From Methanobacteriota archaeon (lineage in GTDB: Archaea; Thermoplasmatota; Thermoplasmata; Methanomassiliicoccales; UBA472), in assembly GCA_029560215.1 (NCBI GenBank), contig JAKPZB010000150.1:1-34244 (forward strand): a stretch of 34,244 nt of DNA, written 5' to 3'. Below, one piece after another: positions 9,582 to 18,902 of the stretch. Each line of letters begins with the position of its first letter. Position 1 is the stretch's first letter. The translations under genes were made by a program, and so were the position numbers. Below the pieces are notes generated by a model. That model made no database searches and was not told the origin of the DNA. It was given only the letters and a program-made list of their open reading frames with translations.

Positions 9582-9824
9582 ATGATGGTTGTGGCAGAGA
9601 TAAGGATCGAGCTCAAACCGGGAGTGGCTGACCCGGAGGGCAAGAACACCAAGAAGGCCCTGGAACTGCTTGGTTTCAATGATATCAAAGGGGTACGCTC
9701 CATCAAGATGTTCGAGATCGAGATGGACGCCGACCCGGCCGTCGCCCGCAAGGAGTGCGAGGAGATGTGCCGCAAGCTGCTTGCCAATCCAGTTATACAG
9801 AAGTTCAGGGTCGACCTCAGGTGA
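9582..9824 (+). CDS. purS: Phosphoribosylformylglycinamidine synthase subunit PurS
   Basis: AEIRIELKPGVADPEGKNTKKALELLGF...VRSIKMFEIEMD; adjacent to purL and purQ. Confidence 0.92.
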   Translation: MMVVAEIRIELKPGVADPEGKNTKKALELLGFNDIKGVRSIKMFEIEMDADPAVARKECEEMCRKLLANPVIQKFRVDLR

Positions 9825-9829
9825 AGGTC

Positions 9830-12142
9830 ATGGCCCTCGACCATCTGTTCTTCAAGCGCGACGTGCCCTTCCCCCTGGTCGATATCGACCTGGCCAAGGC
9901 CACGGACGCCGAGCTCAAGGTCCTGAGCAAGGACATGGGGCTCTCCCTATCGTTGGACGAGATGAGGCGCATCCGCGATCATTTCGTTTCCCTCAAACGC
10001 CGGCCGACGGACGTGGAGCTGGAGTCGATCGCCCAAGCCTGGAGCGAGCATTGCTGCTACAAGTCCTCCAAGGTCATCCTCCGAGAGCATATCTTCGGCA
10101 TAGACAACGGCAAGGTGCTTTCCCGCGGGGACGCCGGGGTGATGGAGTTCGACGACGAGTACGGATACGCGCTGCGGATCGAAAGCCACAATCATCCCTC
10201 CGCGATAGAGCCGTACGGCGGCGCCGCCACCGGCATCGGCGGCATCGTCCGTGACGTGCTGTGCATGGGCGCGCAGCCGATAGCGCTCGTGGACCCCCTG
10301 TTCTTCGGTCCCTTGGATCACAAGGGAGAACTTCCGGCCGGCGCGAAAACGCCGAAATACCTGGTGTCCGGCGTGGTCGCCGGAATTCGAGATTACGGCA
10401 ACCGCATCGGCATACCGACCGTCTGCGGCGGCCTTTACTTCGACGAGTCATACCTGGGCAACTGCCTGGTGAACGTGGGCTGCGTCGGCATCGTCAAGAA
10501 GAAGGACCTGCGCAACAACGCCGTGGGCGGCGTGGGCGACTACCTCATATTGTGCGGCGGACGCACCGGCCGGGACGGCATCCACGGCGTGACGTTCGCC
10601 TCGGCCGAGCTGAGCTCCAAGTCCGAGGACGAGAGCCGCGGAGCCGTTCAGCTGGGTGATCCGATAACCAAGGAGCCGCTCATACACGCCTGCCTGGAAG
10701 TGAACTCGCTCGGCCTCATCAATGGAATGAAGGATCTGGGCGGCGGCGGGCTGTCCTGCGTCGTGGGCGAGATGGCGCTGTCCGGCGGATGCGGGGCGGA
10801 GGTCGATCTGGACAAGGTTCCGCTCAAGGAGAGCGGATTGGCGCCTTGGGAGGTCTGGGTCTCCGAATCCCAGGAGCGCATGATGCTGGCCGCGTCCGAA
10901 AAGAACGTGAAACGGATCCTTGACCTCTTCGCCATGTGGGACGTGGACGCCACCGTGATCGGAAAGGTGGTCCCGGGTAAGCATGTGACGCTGAGATGGC
11001 AGGGCGTGCAGGTGTTCCAGGTGGACCTGGACTTCCTGACCAAGGGCCCGGAATATTGCAGACCTTGCAAGATCGAGACCCCTTCCAAGACCATCAAGGA
11101 GGTGAGGCCGCTCTTGCCTGACACCAAGACCGTCCTGCTCGACCTTCTGGCCGATCCGAACATCGCCAGCAAGGAATGGGTGTTCCGCATGTACGATCAC
11201 GAGGTGCGGGGCGGCACCGTCGTGAAGCCCGCCTCGGGCATGATGAACCTTGGAGGTCCGTCCGACGCCACGGTCATCAAACCGCTCCCGGACAGGGAGA
11301 GAGGTCTGGCATTAGCGTTGGGCGTCAATCCCTGGTTCTGCGGACTGGACGCCTACCGCGGAGGCATGGCCTCGATAGACGAGGCGTGCCGCAACATCAT
11401 CGCCGTGGGCGGTTACCCTGATTCTTTCACGGATTGCCTGAACTTCGGAAACCCGGAGAAGCCCGAACGGCTTGGGGAACTCAAACAGGCGGTGGCCGGC
11501 ATGGGCGATCTGGCTCGTTTCCTGAACCTGCCGGTGCCCTCCGGAAACGTCTCATTGTACAACGAGACCGCCAAGGGCTCGGTGCTTCCGACGCCGACCG
11601 TGCTTGGGTTAGGGATAGTTGAAGACGTGCGCAGGTGCATCACCACCGACCTGAAGAAGGAGGGCAACCTGCTCTTCCTGGTCGGAGAGACCAAGGAGGA
11701 GTTCGGCGGTTCCGCCGTATACCGCCGGTACGGCGCCAAGGGCGGCGTCGTTCCAGAGGTCATCCCGGAACGCTTGAAGAGATCCATGGACGAGATGCAC
11801 GCGGCCATGAAGAAGGGGCTCATACGCTCGTGCCACGACGTCTCCGACGGAGGCATAGCGATCGCCGTAGCGGAAATGTGCCTGGGCGGGGACATCGGGG
11901 CGGAGATCAAGACAAACTACGAGAGTTGGTACCTGTTCTCGGAGAGCAACACCCGCTGGATCGTGGAGGTCGAACCGTCCAAGGAGAAGGAGTTCCTGGG
12001 CTGCCTGACCATCCCGGTCACCAAATTGGGTAAGATAGGAGGCCGGTCCCTCCGAATAAAAACGGAAGTGGATAGGACTAGGATCCCATTGAAGGAAATG
12101 CGAAAGGCCTGGAGCGGCGCGCTCCCGAAGCTGATGGGGTGA
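9830..12142 (+). CDS. purL: Phosphoribosylformylglycinamidine synthase subunit PurL
   Basis: AQAWSEHCCYKSSK, ESHNHPSAIEPYGGAATGIGGIVRDVLCMGA; start set at ATG 9830 (GTG 9821 possible), downstream of the ORF-track start. Confidence 0.95.
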   Translation: MALDHLFFKRDVPFPLVDIDLAKATDAELKVLSKDMGLSLSLDEMRRIRDHFVSLKRRPTDVELESIAQAWSEHCCYKSSKVILREHIFGIDNGKVLSRGDAGVMEFDDEYGYALRIESHNHPSAIEPYGGAATGIGGIVRDVLCMGAQPIALVDPLFFGPLDHKGELPAGAKTPKYLVSGVVAGIRDYGNRIGIPTVCGGLYFDESYLGNCLVNVGCVGIVKKKDLRNNAVGGVGDYLILCGGRTGRDGIHGVTFASAELSSKSEDESRGAVQLGDPITKEPLIHACLEVNSLGLINGMKDLGGGGLSCVVGEMALSGGCGAEVDLDKVPLKESGLAPWEVWVSESQERMMLAASEKNVKRILDLFAMWDVDATVIGKVVPGKHVTLRWQGVQVFQVDLDFLTKGPEYCRPCKIETPSKTIKEVRPLLPDTKTVLLDLLADPNIASKEWVFRMYDHEVRGGTVVKPASGMMNLGGPSDATVIKPLPDRERGLALALGVNPWFCGLDAYRGGMASIDEACRNIIAVGGYPDSFTDCLNFGNPEKPERLGELKQAVAGMGDLARFLNLPVPSGNVSLYNETAKGSVLPTPTVLGLGIVEDVRRCITTDLKKEGNLLFLVGETKEEFGGSAVYRRYGAKGGVVPEVIPERLKRSMDEMHAAMKKGLIRSCHDVSDGGIAIAVAEMCLGGDIGAEIKTNYESWYLFSESNTRWIVEVEPSKEKEFLGCLTIPVTKLGKIGGRSLRIKTEVDRTRIPLKEMRKAWSGALPKLMG

Positions 12143-12146
12143 GCTC

Positions 12147-12962
12147 ATGAAACACGTCAAGGTCTGCGTGCTTAGGATAGAGGGTACGAACTGCGAGGAC
12201 GAGGCTGCCACGGCCTTCGCCTCCGTCGGCGTGTCCCCGGAGAAGGTTCACCTGAAGCAGCTGCTCGGCCAATGCCCTTCCGACCTCAAGCGGGATCTGG
12301 GCAGCTATGACATCCTGATGCTGCCGGGCGGTTTCTCCGCCGGCGACTATGTTCGCGCCGGTGCTATCTTCGCCGCGCGCATGAAGAGCGGGCTGAAGAA
12401 GGACATCGTCCGCTTCGTGGAGGACGGGAAACCGGTCATAGGAGTGTGCAACGGGTTCCAGATACTGGTCGAGCTGGGATTGCTACCGGCCATGGACGGC
12501 ACCATGTCCGAGGCGCCCGAAGCGGCGCTTTACACCAACGATTCCGGCCGCTTCGAATGCCGGCCGACGTTGCTGAAGCAGGAGAAGAGGGGGAAGAGCG
12601 TCTTCACCTCCCAGATCCCGAAAGGTTCCGTGGTCATGTATCCCTCCGCCCACGCCGAGGGCAAGCTGATGTTCCCCCGCGCCCAGCAGAAGAAGATGCT
12701 TGAGCGGTTATTGGAAAATGATCAGGTGGTGTTCCGCTACGTCGATCCGGACGGAGAGCACGCCGGTTATCCCTGGTGCCCCAACGGCTCGCTGCACAAC
12801 ATCGCCGGCATCTGCAACCCCGCCGGGAACGTGCTGGGCATGATGCCCCATCCCGAACGCGTTCTGAAAAGAGAGACGCATCCGGACTGGACCAGGGTGA
12901 AGTGGAAGGAGGACGGCGACGGGCTGTCCATCTTCCGTTCGGCGGTACAGAGCGTGCGTTGA
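12147..12962 (+). CDS. purQ: Phosphoribosylformylglycinamidine synthase subunit PurQ (glutaminase)
   Basis: GFSAGDYVRAGAIFAA, GVCNGFQILVELGLLP, MMPHPER. Confidence 0.95.
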   Translation: MKHVKVCVLRIEGTNCEDEAATAFASVGVSPEKVHLKQLLGQCPSDLKRDLGSYDILMLPGGFSAGDYVRAGAIFAARMKSGLKKDIVRFVEDGKPVIGVCNGFQILVELGLLPAMDGTMSEAPEAALYTNDSGRFECRPTLLKQEKRGKSVFTSQIPKGSVVMYPSAHAEGKLMFPRAQQKKMLERLLENDQVVFRYVDPDGEHAGYPWCPNGSLHNIAGICNPAGNVLGMMPHPERVLKRETHPDWTRVKWKEDGDGLSIFRSAVQSVR

Positions 12963-12963
12963 A

Positions 12964-13647
12964 TCAGAAGTTCAGGCGGATGCGGACCTCGATCTGGTCC
13001 CCGTCCTCCAGGCCGAGCGTCCGGCGCAGGTGGAACTTGCAGACCACTTCCAGCACGTCCTCGTAGTGCGAGCGGCGCGGAAGAACCACAGCGCACTCCA
13101 CGTTCTGGATGCTGGCCGGGATGCAGTGCACGTCCCCGAACGTCCGACCGTTGCGCTCGAAGCCCTTGATATCGATGGTCCGCCCGTTCCTGAGGGTGTC
13201 CAGCTTGTGGTGCTCTGTGGACAGCAGCTTGACGTTGAGCGTTCCCTCGTAGGGCTTGAAACCCAGCTTCTCCACGAACTGCTCCATGTAGCCGGGCTGT
13301 GTGACGTAGTACTGCCCCTCGCCCATTCCCTCCACGATGGTGCCCTTGATCACCAGCTCGTCCTTCATCTCGAAGATCTTCTGGTACTCGATGTACTCCT
13401 TGCGGAGCATGTCCGCCCCTTTGGAGGTGATGCGTATGCGCTGCCTGCGGGCGCCCAGGTCGCGCTCGATCAATTTTCCGTCCAGAAGCTCCAGGATGCG
13501 TTTCGACGCCGACTGCTGGGACATGTCCAGCATATCGCCGAGCTCGCGTGACGAAAGGGCGACGTAATCGTGCAATCCGCCCATCAGCGCGATGCGCCGG
13601 AGGGCGGTAACGAACTTCTCGTCGTTCTCTGGCTCCAAAGGTAACAA
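12964..13647 (-). CDS. ribK: CTP-dependent riboflavin kinase with N-terminal HTH domain (RbkR-type bifunctional regulator)
   Basis: N-terminal winged-HTH-like region (SSRELGDMLDMSQQSASKRILELL), C-terminal archaeal riboflavin kinase (GEGQYYVTQPGYMEQFVEKLGFKPYEGTLNVKL). Confidence 0.85.
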   Translation of the reverse strand: MLPLEPENDEKFVTALRRIALMGGLHDYVALSSRELGDMLDMSQQSASKRILELLDGKLIERDLGARRQRIRITSKGADMLRKEYIEYQKIFEMKDELVIKGTIVEGMGEGQYYVTQPGYMEQFVEKLGFKPYEGTLNVKLLSTEHHKLDTLRNGRTIDIKGFERNGRTFGDVHCIPASIQNVECAVVLPRRSHYEDVLEVVCKFHLRRTLGLEDGDQIEVRIRLNF

Positions 13648-13666
13648 CTCCCCGATCTGCTACTCC

Positions 13667-13685
13667 GTAATCCGTAATGGATTAC
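13667..13685. promoter_or_regulatory. Palindrome GTAATCC-GTAAT-GGATTAC, candidate operator
   Basis: Perfect 7-bp inverted repeat 20-38 bp upstream of the HTH-riboflavin kinase start, in the divergent intergenic region. Confidence 0.45.
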
Positions 13686-13764
13686 TTTCCTGGTTATCCG
13701 TTATCTCCATTAATAGATTGCTAGGGACGCAGGATTGATATTGCCCCCTGCCTTTCAGGGTCCG

Positions 13765-14589
13765 ATGACGAAAGACCATCATGTGATGGAGGTCCTGGGG
13801 CTCTCCAGGGTAGTGGTGGAGAACGGCGTTGTGGTCGATGTCAGCGAACCGCGCGTGGAGTTCTGCCCCCTCTTTTACAAGCACCGTGGCATCGAGAAGC
13901 TCACCAAGGAGAGCATACGCGAGAACGTGGAGTTCCGCATCCGGGACTTCGGCATCTTCACCGAACGCCGGGAAATGCGCATGAAGGACTTCCTGAGCTT
14001 CGGCATATCCGAGATCATGAGCATGTGCGTGACCAAGGGGATAATCGACTGCGCGGTCTGCGTGTGCGACGGCTCCGGGACGGCCATCGTGGACGATCCG
14101 GAGCTCATCCAGGGCATCGGCGGACGCATCTCCGGCATGGTGGAGACCACCCCGCTGCAGAACGTCATCAACGCTATCGGCCGCGACCGGGTGCTCGATC
14201 CGGAGACGGCGCGCATAGACCAGGTGGCCGGCGCCCGAAAGGCCTGGGACATGGGCTACCGCCGGATCGGGGTCACCGTGGTCCGGGGGAATGAAGCGGC
14301 TTTGCTGAGAAAGGAGTTCGGAGATCGCGTTGTGCTGTTCGCCGTGCACACCTCAGGAGTTTCGGAAGAGGATGCCCGGAGGCTCTACGAGAACTGCGAC
14401 GTGGCTACCGCCTGTGCCTCCAAGCACATGTGGCACATGGGCCAGAAGATGGGAGCGACGCAGATAGGCAACAAGGTGCCGGTGTTCGCCATCACCGCCC
14501 TGGGAAAGGAGATCTGCGACATCCGTCTCAAGCAGATCAATAAGGAAGCCAAGAGCGGCCCGGACGATCCCGCCCGACCGCTGATATGA
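13765..14589 (+). CDS. DUF2099 family / putative methanogenesis marker protein 8
   Basis: HHVMEVLGLSRVVVENGVVVDVSEPRVEFCPLF..., DCAVCVCDGSGTAI; start at ATG 13765. Confidence 0.75.
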   Translation: MTKDHHVMEVLGLSRVVVENGVVVDVSEPRVEFCPLFYKHRGIEKLTKESIRENVEFRIRDFGIFTERREMRMKDFLSFGISEIMSMCVTKGIIDCAVCVCDGSGTAIVDDPELIQGIGGRISGMVETTPLQNVINAIGRDRVLDPETARIDQVAGARKAWDMGYRRIGVTVVRGNEAALLRKEFGDRVVLFAVHTSGVSEEDARRLYENCDVATACASKHMWHMGQKMGATQIGNKVPVFAITALGKEICDIRLKQINKEAKSGPDDPARPLI

Positions 14590-14943
14590 TCATTCCTCGA
14601 TGACCAGGCGCTTGCGCGAACGCAGGAATACCGCACGCACGCCGGCCGCCCTCATCTTGCGCCGCAGGATGAAATCGTTCGTCACCACCATGGCGTCCAA
14701 GGCCTTGGCGACCTCTAACACGCCGGCGTCCCCCTGGGTGGACGTCTCGTAACGCTTGTACTTCCCGGCCAGCATCAACGCCGCCTTGGCGTGCTTGCTG
14801 TCGGAACGCTTCAACTCGCCGATGACCGGCCCCGGAACATAGGCCTCGAACTCCCCGAAAAGGTTCGCCAATTCGAGGTCCAGATTCATCTTGAACTCGA
14901 AGGGCATCAGAAGCGCGTTGGTGTCCAGGACCACCTTCTGCAT
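14590..14943 (-). CDS. PIN-domain protein, FCF1-like (COG1412 type)
   Basis: VVLDTNALLMPFEF...VPGPVIGELKR...VVTNDFILRRKMRAAGV; next to aIF2-gamma. Confidence 0.8.
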   Translation of the reverse strand: MQKVVLDTNALLMPFEFKMNLDLELANLFGEFEAYVPGPVIGELKRSDSKHAKAALMLAGKYKRYETSTQGDAGVLEVAKALDAMVVTNDFILRRKMRAAGVRAVFLRSRKRLVIEE

Positions 14944-14949
14944 GAAGCC

Positions 14950-16179
14950 TCACTCTACGATGCCGTAGCCGATGAGGCGCCACTTGTTGGCGATCTTGCG
15001 AGAAATTGCCACGCGCTGGCCTTCCTCGGCGCAGACCGGGATCTTCAGAGCGACCTCGGACTGGTCGCCGCGGGCGCTGGTGACCAATCCTACCGTCGTC
15101 GCCGTGCCGATGCTCAGCATCAACGGTTCATTGGTCTTGATGTTCTCGACGACCAGGTCATCGCTGGTGCCGACCACGCGCTCCAAGAGGTGCGTGTTCA
15201 TCTTGAACTTGAAGTGAACCTGCGGAAGCGTTCCCGGCTTGCCGACCACGCGGCCGGTGAGCCCGTCGGATTTGGTAAGGGACGGGTCCAGCTTGGTGCC
15301 TATGGCCACCAGTCCGCCGGGGCGGATCTTGTTGACCGGCCCTCCGCCGGTGTGCAATGATTCGACCGTAGTGGTAATGGTCTCCCAGGTGAACTTGCCG
15401 CCGGGCTGCTCGACCTTACGCCCGGGGGATATCTCTATCTCGTCGCCGACCTTCAGGACACCCTGCATCAACGTACCGCCGAGCACGCCGCCCTTGAGCT
15501 CGTCAATGGACATGCCTGGCTGGTTGATGTCGAAGGAACGGGCCACGAACATCTTGGCCGCCTTCTTCTCGTCGTGCTTCCTGGTCGGGATGTACTTTTG
15601 GATAGCGTCAATCAGCTTGTCGATGTTGACGTCGTGATGCGCGGAAACCGGGATGATCGGCGCGTTCTCGGCGATGGTGCCCTTGACGAACTTCTTGATC
15701 TGGTTGTAGTTCTCAAGCGCCTCCTCGCGGGTGACGATGTCGATCTTGTTCTGCACGATGATGATGTTCTCCACCCCGATGATGGAGAGCGCCATGAGAT
15801 GCTCCTTGGTCTGCGGCTGCGGGCATTCCTCGTTGGCGGCGACGAGCAGTAACGCGCCGTCCATCATGGCCGCCCCGGAAAGCATGGTGGCCATGAGCGT
15901 CTCGTGCCCGGGAGCGTCGACGAAGGAGACGGAGCGGACGAATTCCGCTTCCCCTCCGCAGGCCTTGCAGGAAGGGCTGTTGGAGTAGGTCTCCACGCAC
16001 TTCTTGCACTTGTAGAAGGATACGTCCGCGTAGCCCAGCCTGATGGAGATGCCCCTCTTGATCTCCTCGGAGTGGCGGTCGGTCCAGTCACCGGACAATG
16101 CTTTGGTCAGCGTGGTCTTGCCGTGGTCCACGTGGCCGATCATCCCGATGTTGACCTCAGGCTGGCGGGACACCTTCAT
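14950..16179 (-). CDS. eif2g: Translation initiation factor aIF2 gamma subunit
   Basis: [50 protein letters not shown]. Confidence 0.96.
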   Translation of the reverse strand: MKVSRQPEVNIGMIGHVDHGKTTLTKALSGDWTDRHSEEIKRGISIRLGYADVSFYKCKKCVETYSNSPSCKACGGEAEFVRSVSFVDAPGHETLMATMLSGAAMMDGALLLVAANEECPQPQTKEHLMALSIIGVENIIIVQNKIDIVTREEALENYNQIKKFVKGTIAENAPIIPVSAHHDVNIDKLIDAIQKYIPTRKHDEKKAAKMFVARSFDINQPGMSIDELKGGVLGGTLMQGVLKVGDEIEISPGRKVEQPGGKFTWETITTTVESLHTGGGPVNKIRPGGLVAIGTKLDPSLTKSDGLTGRVVGKPGTLPQVHFKFKMNTHLLERVVGTSDDLVVENIKTNEPLMLSIGTATTVGLVTSARGDQSEVALKIPVCAEEGQRVAISRKIANKWRLIGYGIVE

Positions 16180-16574
16180 TATTTCTTCTCCTCTTTCCTC
16201 GGGATCAGTTCCTCGACCGGCTTGGGGCCCTGAGAAATGATCTTCATGTTGATCTGGACGGTGTCGGTGGCGACGGCCTGGCCGCGCACGGACTTCCTCT
16301 TTCTCAGGCCGCCCTCGGTGGTGTAGAAGCCGGTGCTGGTGGTCAGCAGGAGCTTCTTCCGGCGCGGTCCGGGCAGGTCCTTCCTCATGGCGAAACCGTC
16401 CTTGTCGCTTCCGCCAGTGATCGTTAGCTTGTAGCCAGGCAGTCCGACGAATATGCCATCTATGGTGTCGCCGATCTTCTTACCGATCAGGGAGTTGGCG
16501 TGATGTCCAGACACCGGGACATTGTAGGACTTGCCGGATTTCATATCGTTAACAACGGCCTTGAATTCAACCAT
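16179..16574 (-). CDS. rps6e: Ribosomal protein S6e
   Basis: [23 protein letters not shown]...LVGKKIGD-like, KRKSVRGQ; adjacent to aIF2-gamma. Confidence 0.92.
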   Translation of the reverse strand: MVEFKAVVNDMKSGKSYNVPVSGHHANSLIGKKIGDTIDGIFVGLPGYKLTITGGSDKDGFAMRKDLPGPRRKKLLLTTSTGFYTTEGGLRKRKSVRGQAVATDTVQINMKIISQGPKPVEELIPRKEEKK

Positions 16575-16601
16575 TACAAACACCTTTTGAGCGTTATGAG
16601 T

Positions 16602-16652
16602 ACTCCGCCCTAATGTAGTACCGCTTAAATAATTATTGGTGGAGGGCGGAGT
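16602..16652. promoter_or_regulatory. 10-bp inverted repeat flanking the rps6e-eif2g promoter
   Basis: ACTCCGCCCT (16602-16611) and AGGGCGGAGT (16643-16652) flank a - strand AT-rich core aataattatttaag. Confidence 0.45.
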
Positions 16653-16665
16653 GTGTGGCGTCCCC

Positions 16666-17865
16666 TCAGCAGCGCTTGACCTTGATGGTCCTTCGGCTGT
16701 CTTTGACGAGCCCCTTGAACGCGCTCAACGGGTCCTTGACAAGGGCGTTCAGGTGATGCATCATGTCGTCCGGGGAGACCAGCTCGTTCATCACCGCGCC
16801 GGAGAGCAGCGACCTCGTCCGCCCGTCCCAGCCGTCCGAGGACCACAGCTCCACGAGCGTGTCCCTGAGCGCAGCGCCCATCATCAGCTGGTCGGCCATG
16901 TGCTCCACCAGGTCCTCCTCGTACCTTTGTTCCTTCCCCTGCGAGAGCAGGGCGGCGTGCTTTCCCGCCAGCCCTCCGCAGATGTAGGACGGCATGATGC
17001 CCTCGCCAACGAAGGCCAGGGTCTGGCCGGCGGCGTCGCCGCAGAAGAGCACGTTGCCGCGCACCGGCCCGCCGAGGAAGCCGGGCACCGGGGCGTCGCC
17101 GAGCTTGACCTCCAGGACCTTGTCCACGTCGAAATAGCGGGAAACGACCGGATGACCGGCGATCCAATCCTCCAGGAAGGAGCGGCGGGAGGCGTTCACC
17201 CCCACCAGGCCGACGCCCACGTTCGCCCTCCTCTTGCCCTTGGGGATTATCCAGCCGTAGCCCAGGCCGATCTCCGGCTCGATGAATATCTGCATGCACT
17301 GCGGGATGTCCTTCTTCGCCACCAGCTCGAACTCCACCCCGCGGGCGACGTCCTTGGGCGAGAAGAACTCCGCCTTGAGCTCCTTGGACAGCGTGGAGTG
17401 CACGCCATCCGCGGCCACGATAGCCTTCGGCGACAGCTCCACCTCGTCCCCCTGGTGGCTCAGCAGGCAGCTTTTCACGATATCGCCGTCCGTCTTGACC
17501 GAGAGCAGCCTGGTGTCCGCCTGGACGGCCGCTCCGGCGGACGCCGCGCGGAACGCCAGATGCTTGTCGAATATCTTGCGCTCCACGGTGACCCCGCGCC
17601 AGTAGGGCTCGGAGTTGTCTATGGTGACCTCCCGCCCGAGAACGAAGCGGGTGAAGCCCTGCCTGGAAACGATGGCGTTCGCCGGGATGCGCATCCCGGA
17701 GCGCTTCACCAGGTCCAGCCCGATTACCTCTCCGCATTGCACGGGCGTTCCGATCTCCTTCTTCTTGTCCACCATCAGGGTCTTTACGCCCGCAAGCGCC
17801 GAAGCGCGGGCCGCCCCGCTGCCGGCCGGGCCGGCGCCTACCACCAGAACGTCGCATTCCATCAT
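16666..17865 (-). CDS. Geranylgeranyl reductase family FAD-dependent oxidoreductase
   Basis: MMECDVLVVGAGPAGSGAARASALAG, CGEVIG, GDAAGQTLAFVGEGI. Confidence 0.85.
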   Translation of the reverse strand: MMECDVLVVGAGPAGSGAARASALAGVKTLMVDKKKEIGTPVQCGEVIGLDLVKRSGMRIPANAIVSRQGFTRFVLGREVTIDNSEPYWRGVTVERKIFDKHLAFRAASAGAAVQADTRLLSVKTDGDIVKSCLLSHQGDEVELSPKAIVAADGVHSTLSKELKAEFFSPKDVARGVEFELVAKKDIPQCMQIFIEPEIGLGYGWIIPKGKRRANVGVGLVGVNASRRSFLEDWIAGHPVVSRYFDVDKVLEVKLGDAPVPGFLGGPVRGNVLFCGDAAGQTLAFVGEGIMPSYICGGLAGKHAALLSQGKEQRYEEDLVEHMADQLMMGAALRDTLVELWSSDGWDGRTRSLLSGAVMNELVSPDDMMHHLNALVKDPLSAFKGLVKDSRRTIKVKRC

Positions 17866-17866
17866 G

Positions 17867-18895
17867 TCACCATCCCCATTTCGCGCCAAGGTCATAAGCT
17901 CGATAGAGTTCCCGGTATTTCTTTCCGTTCAGCAAAGCCCGGAGCCCGGACAGCTTTCCGTAACCGTTGCGGAACGGGCGCACCGAGCGGTACAGCTCCC
18001 CATTGTCCATCCTCTTCAGGGAATCGAACGCCCTGACATACAGGGGCGAGGCGTAGGGGGAGCGCGGCCATTTGCGGGCGTATTCCTCCAGGCTCCCGTT
18101 CACGATGGCTTCGGCGGCCACCCTGGCCGCGGCCATTCCGATGCGGATGCCCCCGAAGGTTATCGGGTTGGCCTGTCCGGCGGCGTCCCCGATCAGGCAG
18201 GCGTCGCCGCAGACGACCTGGTCGTAACCGTAAGGTATCGGCCGCCCCTGCCTTTCCAGGTGGGCCGGCCTTTCGTCCGCTCCGCGGGTGAAGCCGACCC
18301 GCTTCCCGGCGGGATGCGGGAACTCCCAGCGGTAGCCGCCCCGGTACCTCTGGTCGTAATAGAAGTGCATGGCGTCCTGATCGGCCTTGGCGGCAGTGAT
18401 GAACTGTTCGGCCCACAGTAAACTGGGGCCGCCCTGGAACAGGGTCCGCCGGACCAGCGAGTTCCAGCCGTCCGCCCCCACCAGGTACTTGGCCGAGTAT
18501 TCGCGGCCTTCCCGGGTCCTCACCAGATAGCCGTTCGGCCCCCGGGAGATCTCCACGACCGCCCCGACCTCTGAGTGGCAGCCCTCCTTCTTCGCCCTGC
18601 CCAGGACGTGACGGAGGAACTCCGGACGGTCGATGATGCAGCCGTCCGCCTCCGTCTCGATGACCACATTGCCAGGCCAGTGTTCCACCGCCCGGCGTAT
18701 CCGGAACCGCACCGCGTGCGGCTCCAGCGGTTGCAGGTCCTCGAAGGCCTTTTCGCTCAGGGCCTCCCCGCACATGTGGTGATACCTATCGAAGTTCTTA
18801 TCCAGCTTCTCCAGGGAGAGCACGCTGAGCTTCCCCTCGCTCAGGCGGGATATGAAGAACGCCGCGGCGGCCCCGGCCGGGCCGGCGCCTATCAC
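17867..18895 (-). CDS. Second geranylgeranyl-reductase-family FAD-dependent oxidoreductase (start uncertain)
   Basis: VIGAGPAGAAAAFFISR, HHMCGEALSEKAF, VGADGWNSLVRR, LIGDAAGQANPITFGGIRIGMAAARVAAEAI; true N-terminus probably upstream of 18895. Confidence 0.8.
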   Translation of the reverse strand: MIGAGPAGAAAAFFISRLSEGKLSVLSLEKLDKNFDRYHHMCGEALSEKAFEDLQPLEPHAVRFRIRRAVEHWPGNVVIETEADGCIIDRPEFLRHVLGRAKKEGCHSEVGAVVEISRGPNGYLVRTREGREYSAKYLVGADGWNSLVRRTLFQGGPSLLWAEQFITAAKADQDAMHFYYDQRYRGGYRWEFPHPAGKRVGFTRGADERPAHLERQGRPIPYGYDQVVCGDACLIGDAAGQANPITFGGIRIGMAAARVAAEAIVNGSLEEYARKWPRSPYASPLYVRAFDSLKRMDNGELYRSVRPFRNGYGKLSGLRALLNGKKYRELYRAYDLGAKWGW

Positions 18896-18902
18896 CAGCG
18901 CG

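Noticed and set aside
8836-9585. 249-aa + frame overlapping MarC
   Set aside because: Off-frame His/Arg/Gly-rich ORF; the MarC frame at 8885-9532 has recognisable TM and family motifs and a good promoter
16625-17857. 410-aa Gly/Arg-rich ORF on the - strand, alternative frame to the GGR gene
   Set aside because: Out-of-frame overlap with a recognisable GGR protein; low-complexity composition typical of GC-rich off-frames
16636-18036. Long + strand ORF of 466 aa antisense to the two GGR genes
   Set aside because: GC-rich shadow ORF; composition (runs of H/R/G/L) and lack of recognisable domains, whereas the - strand frames encode clear FAD oxidoreductases
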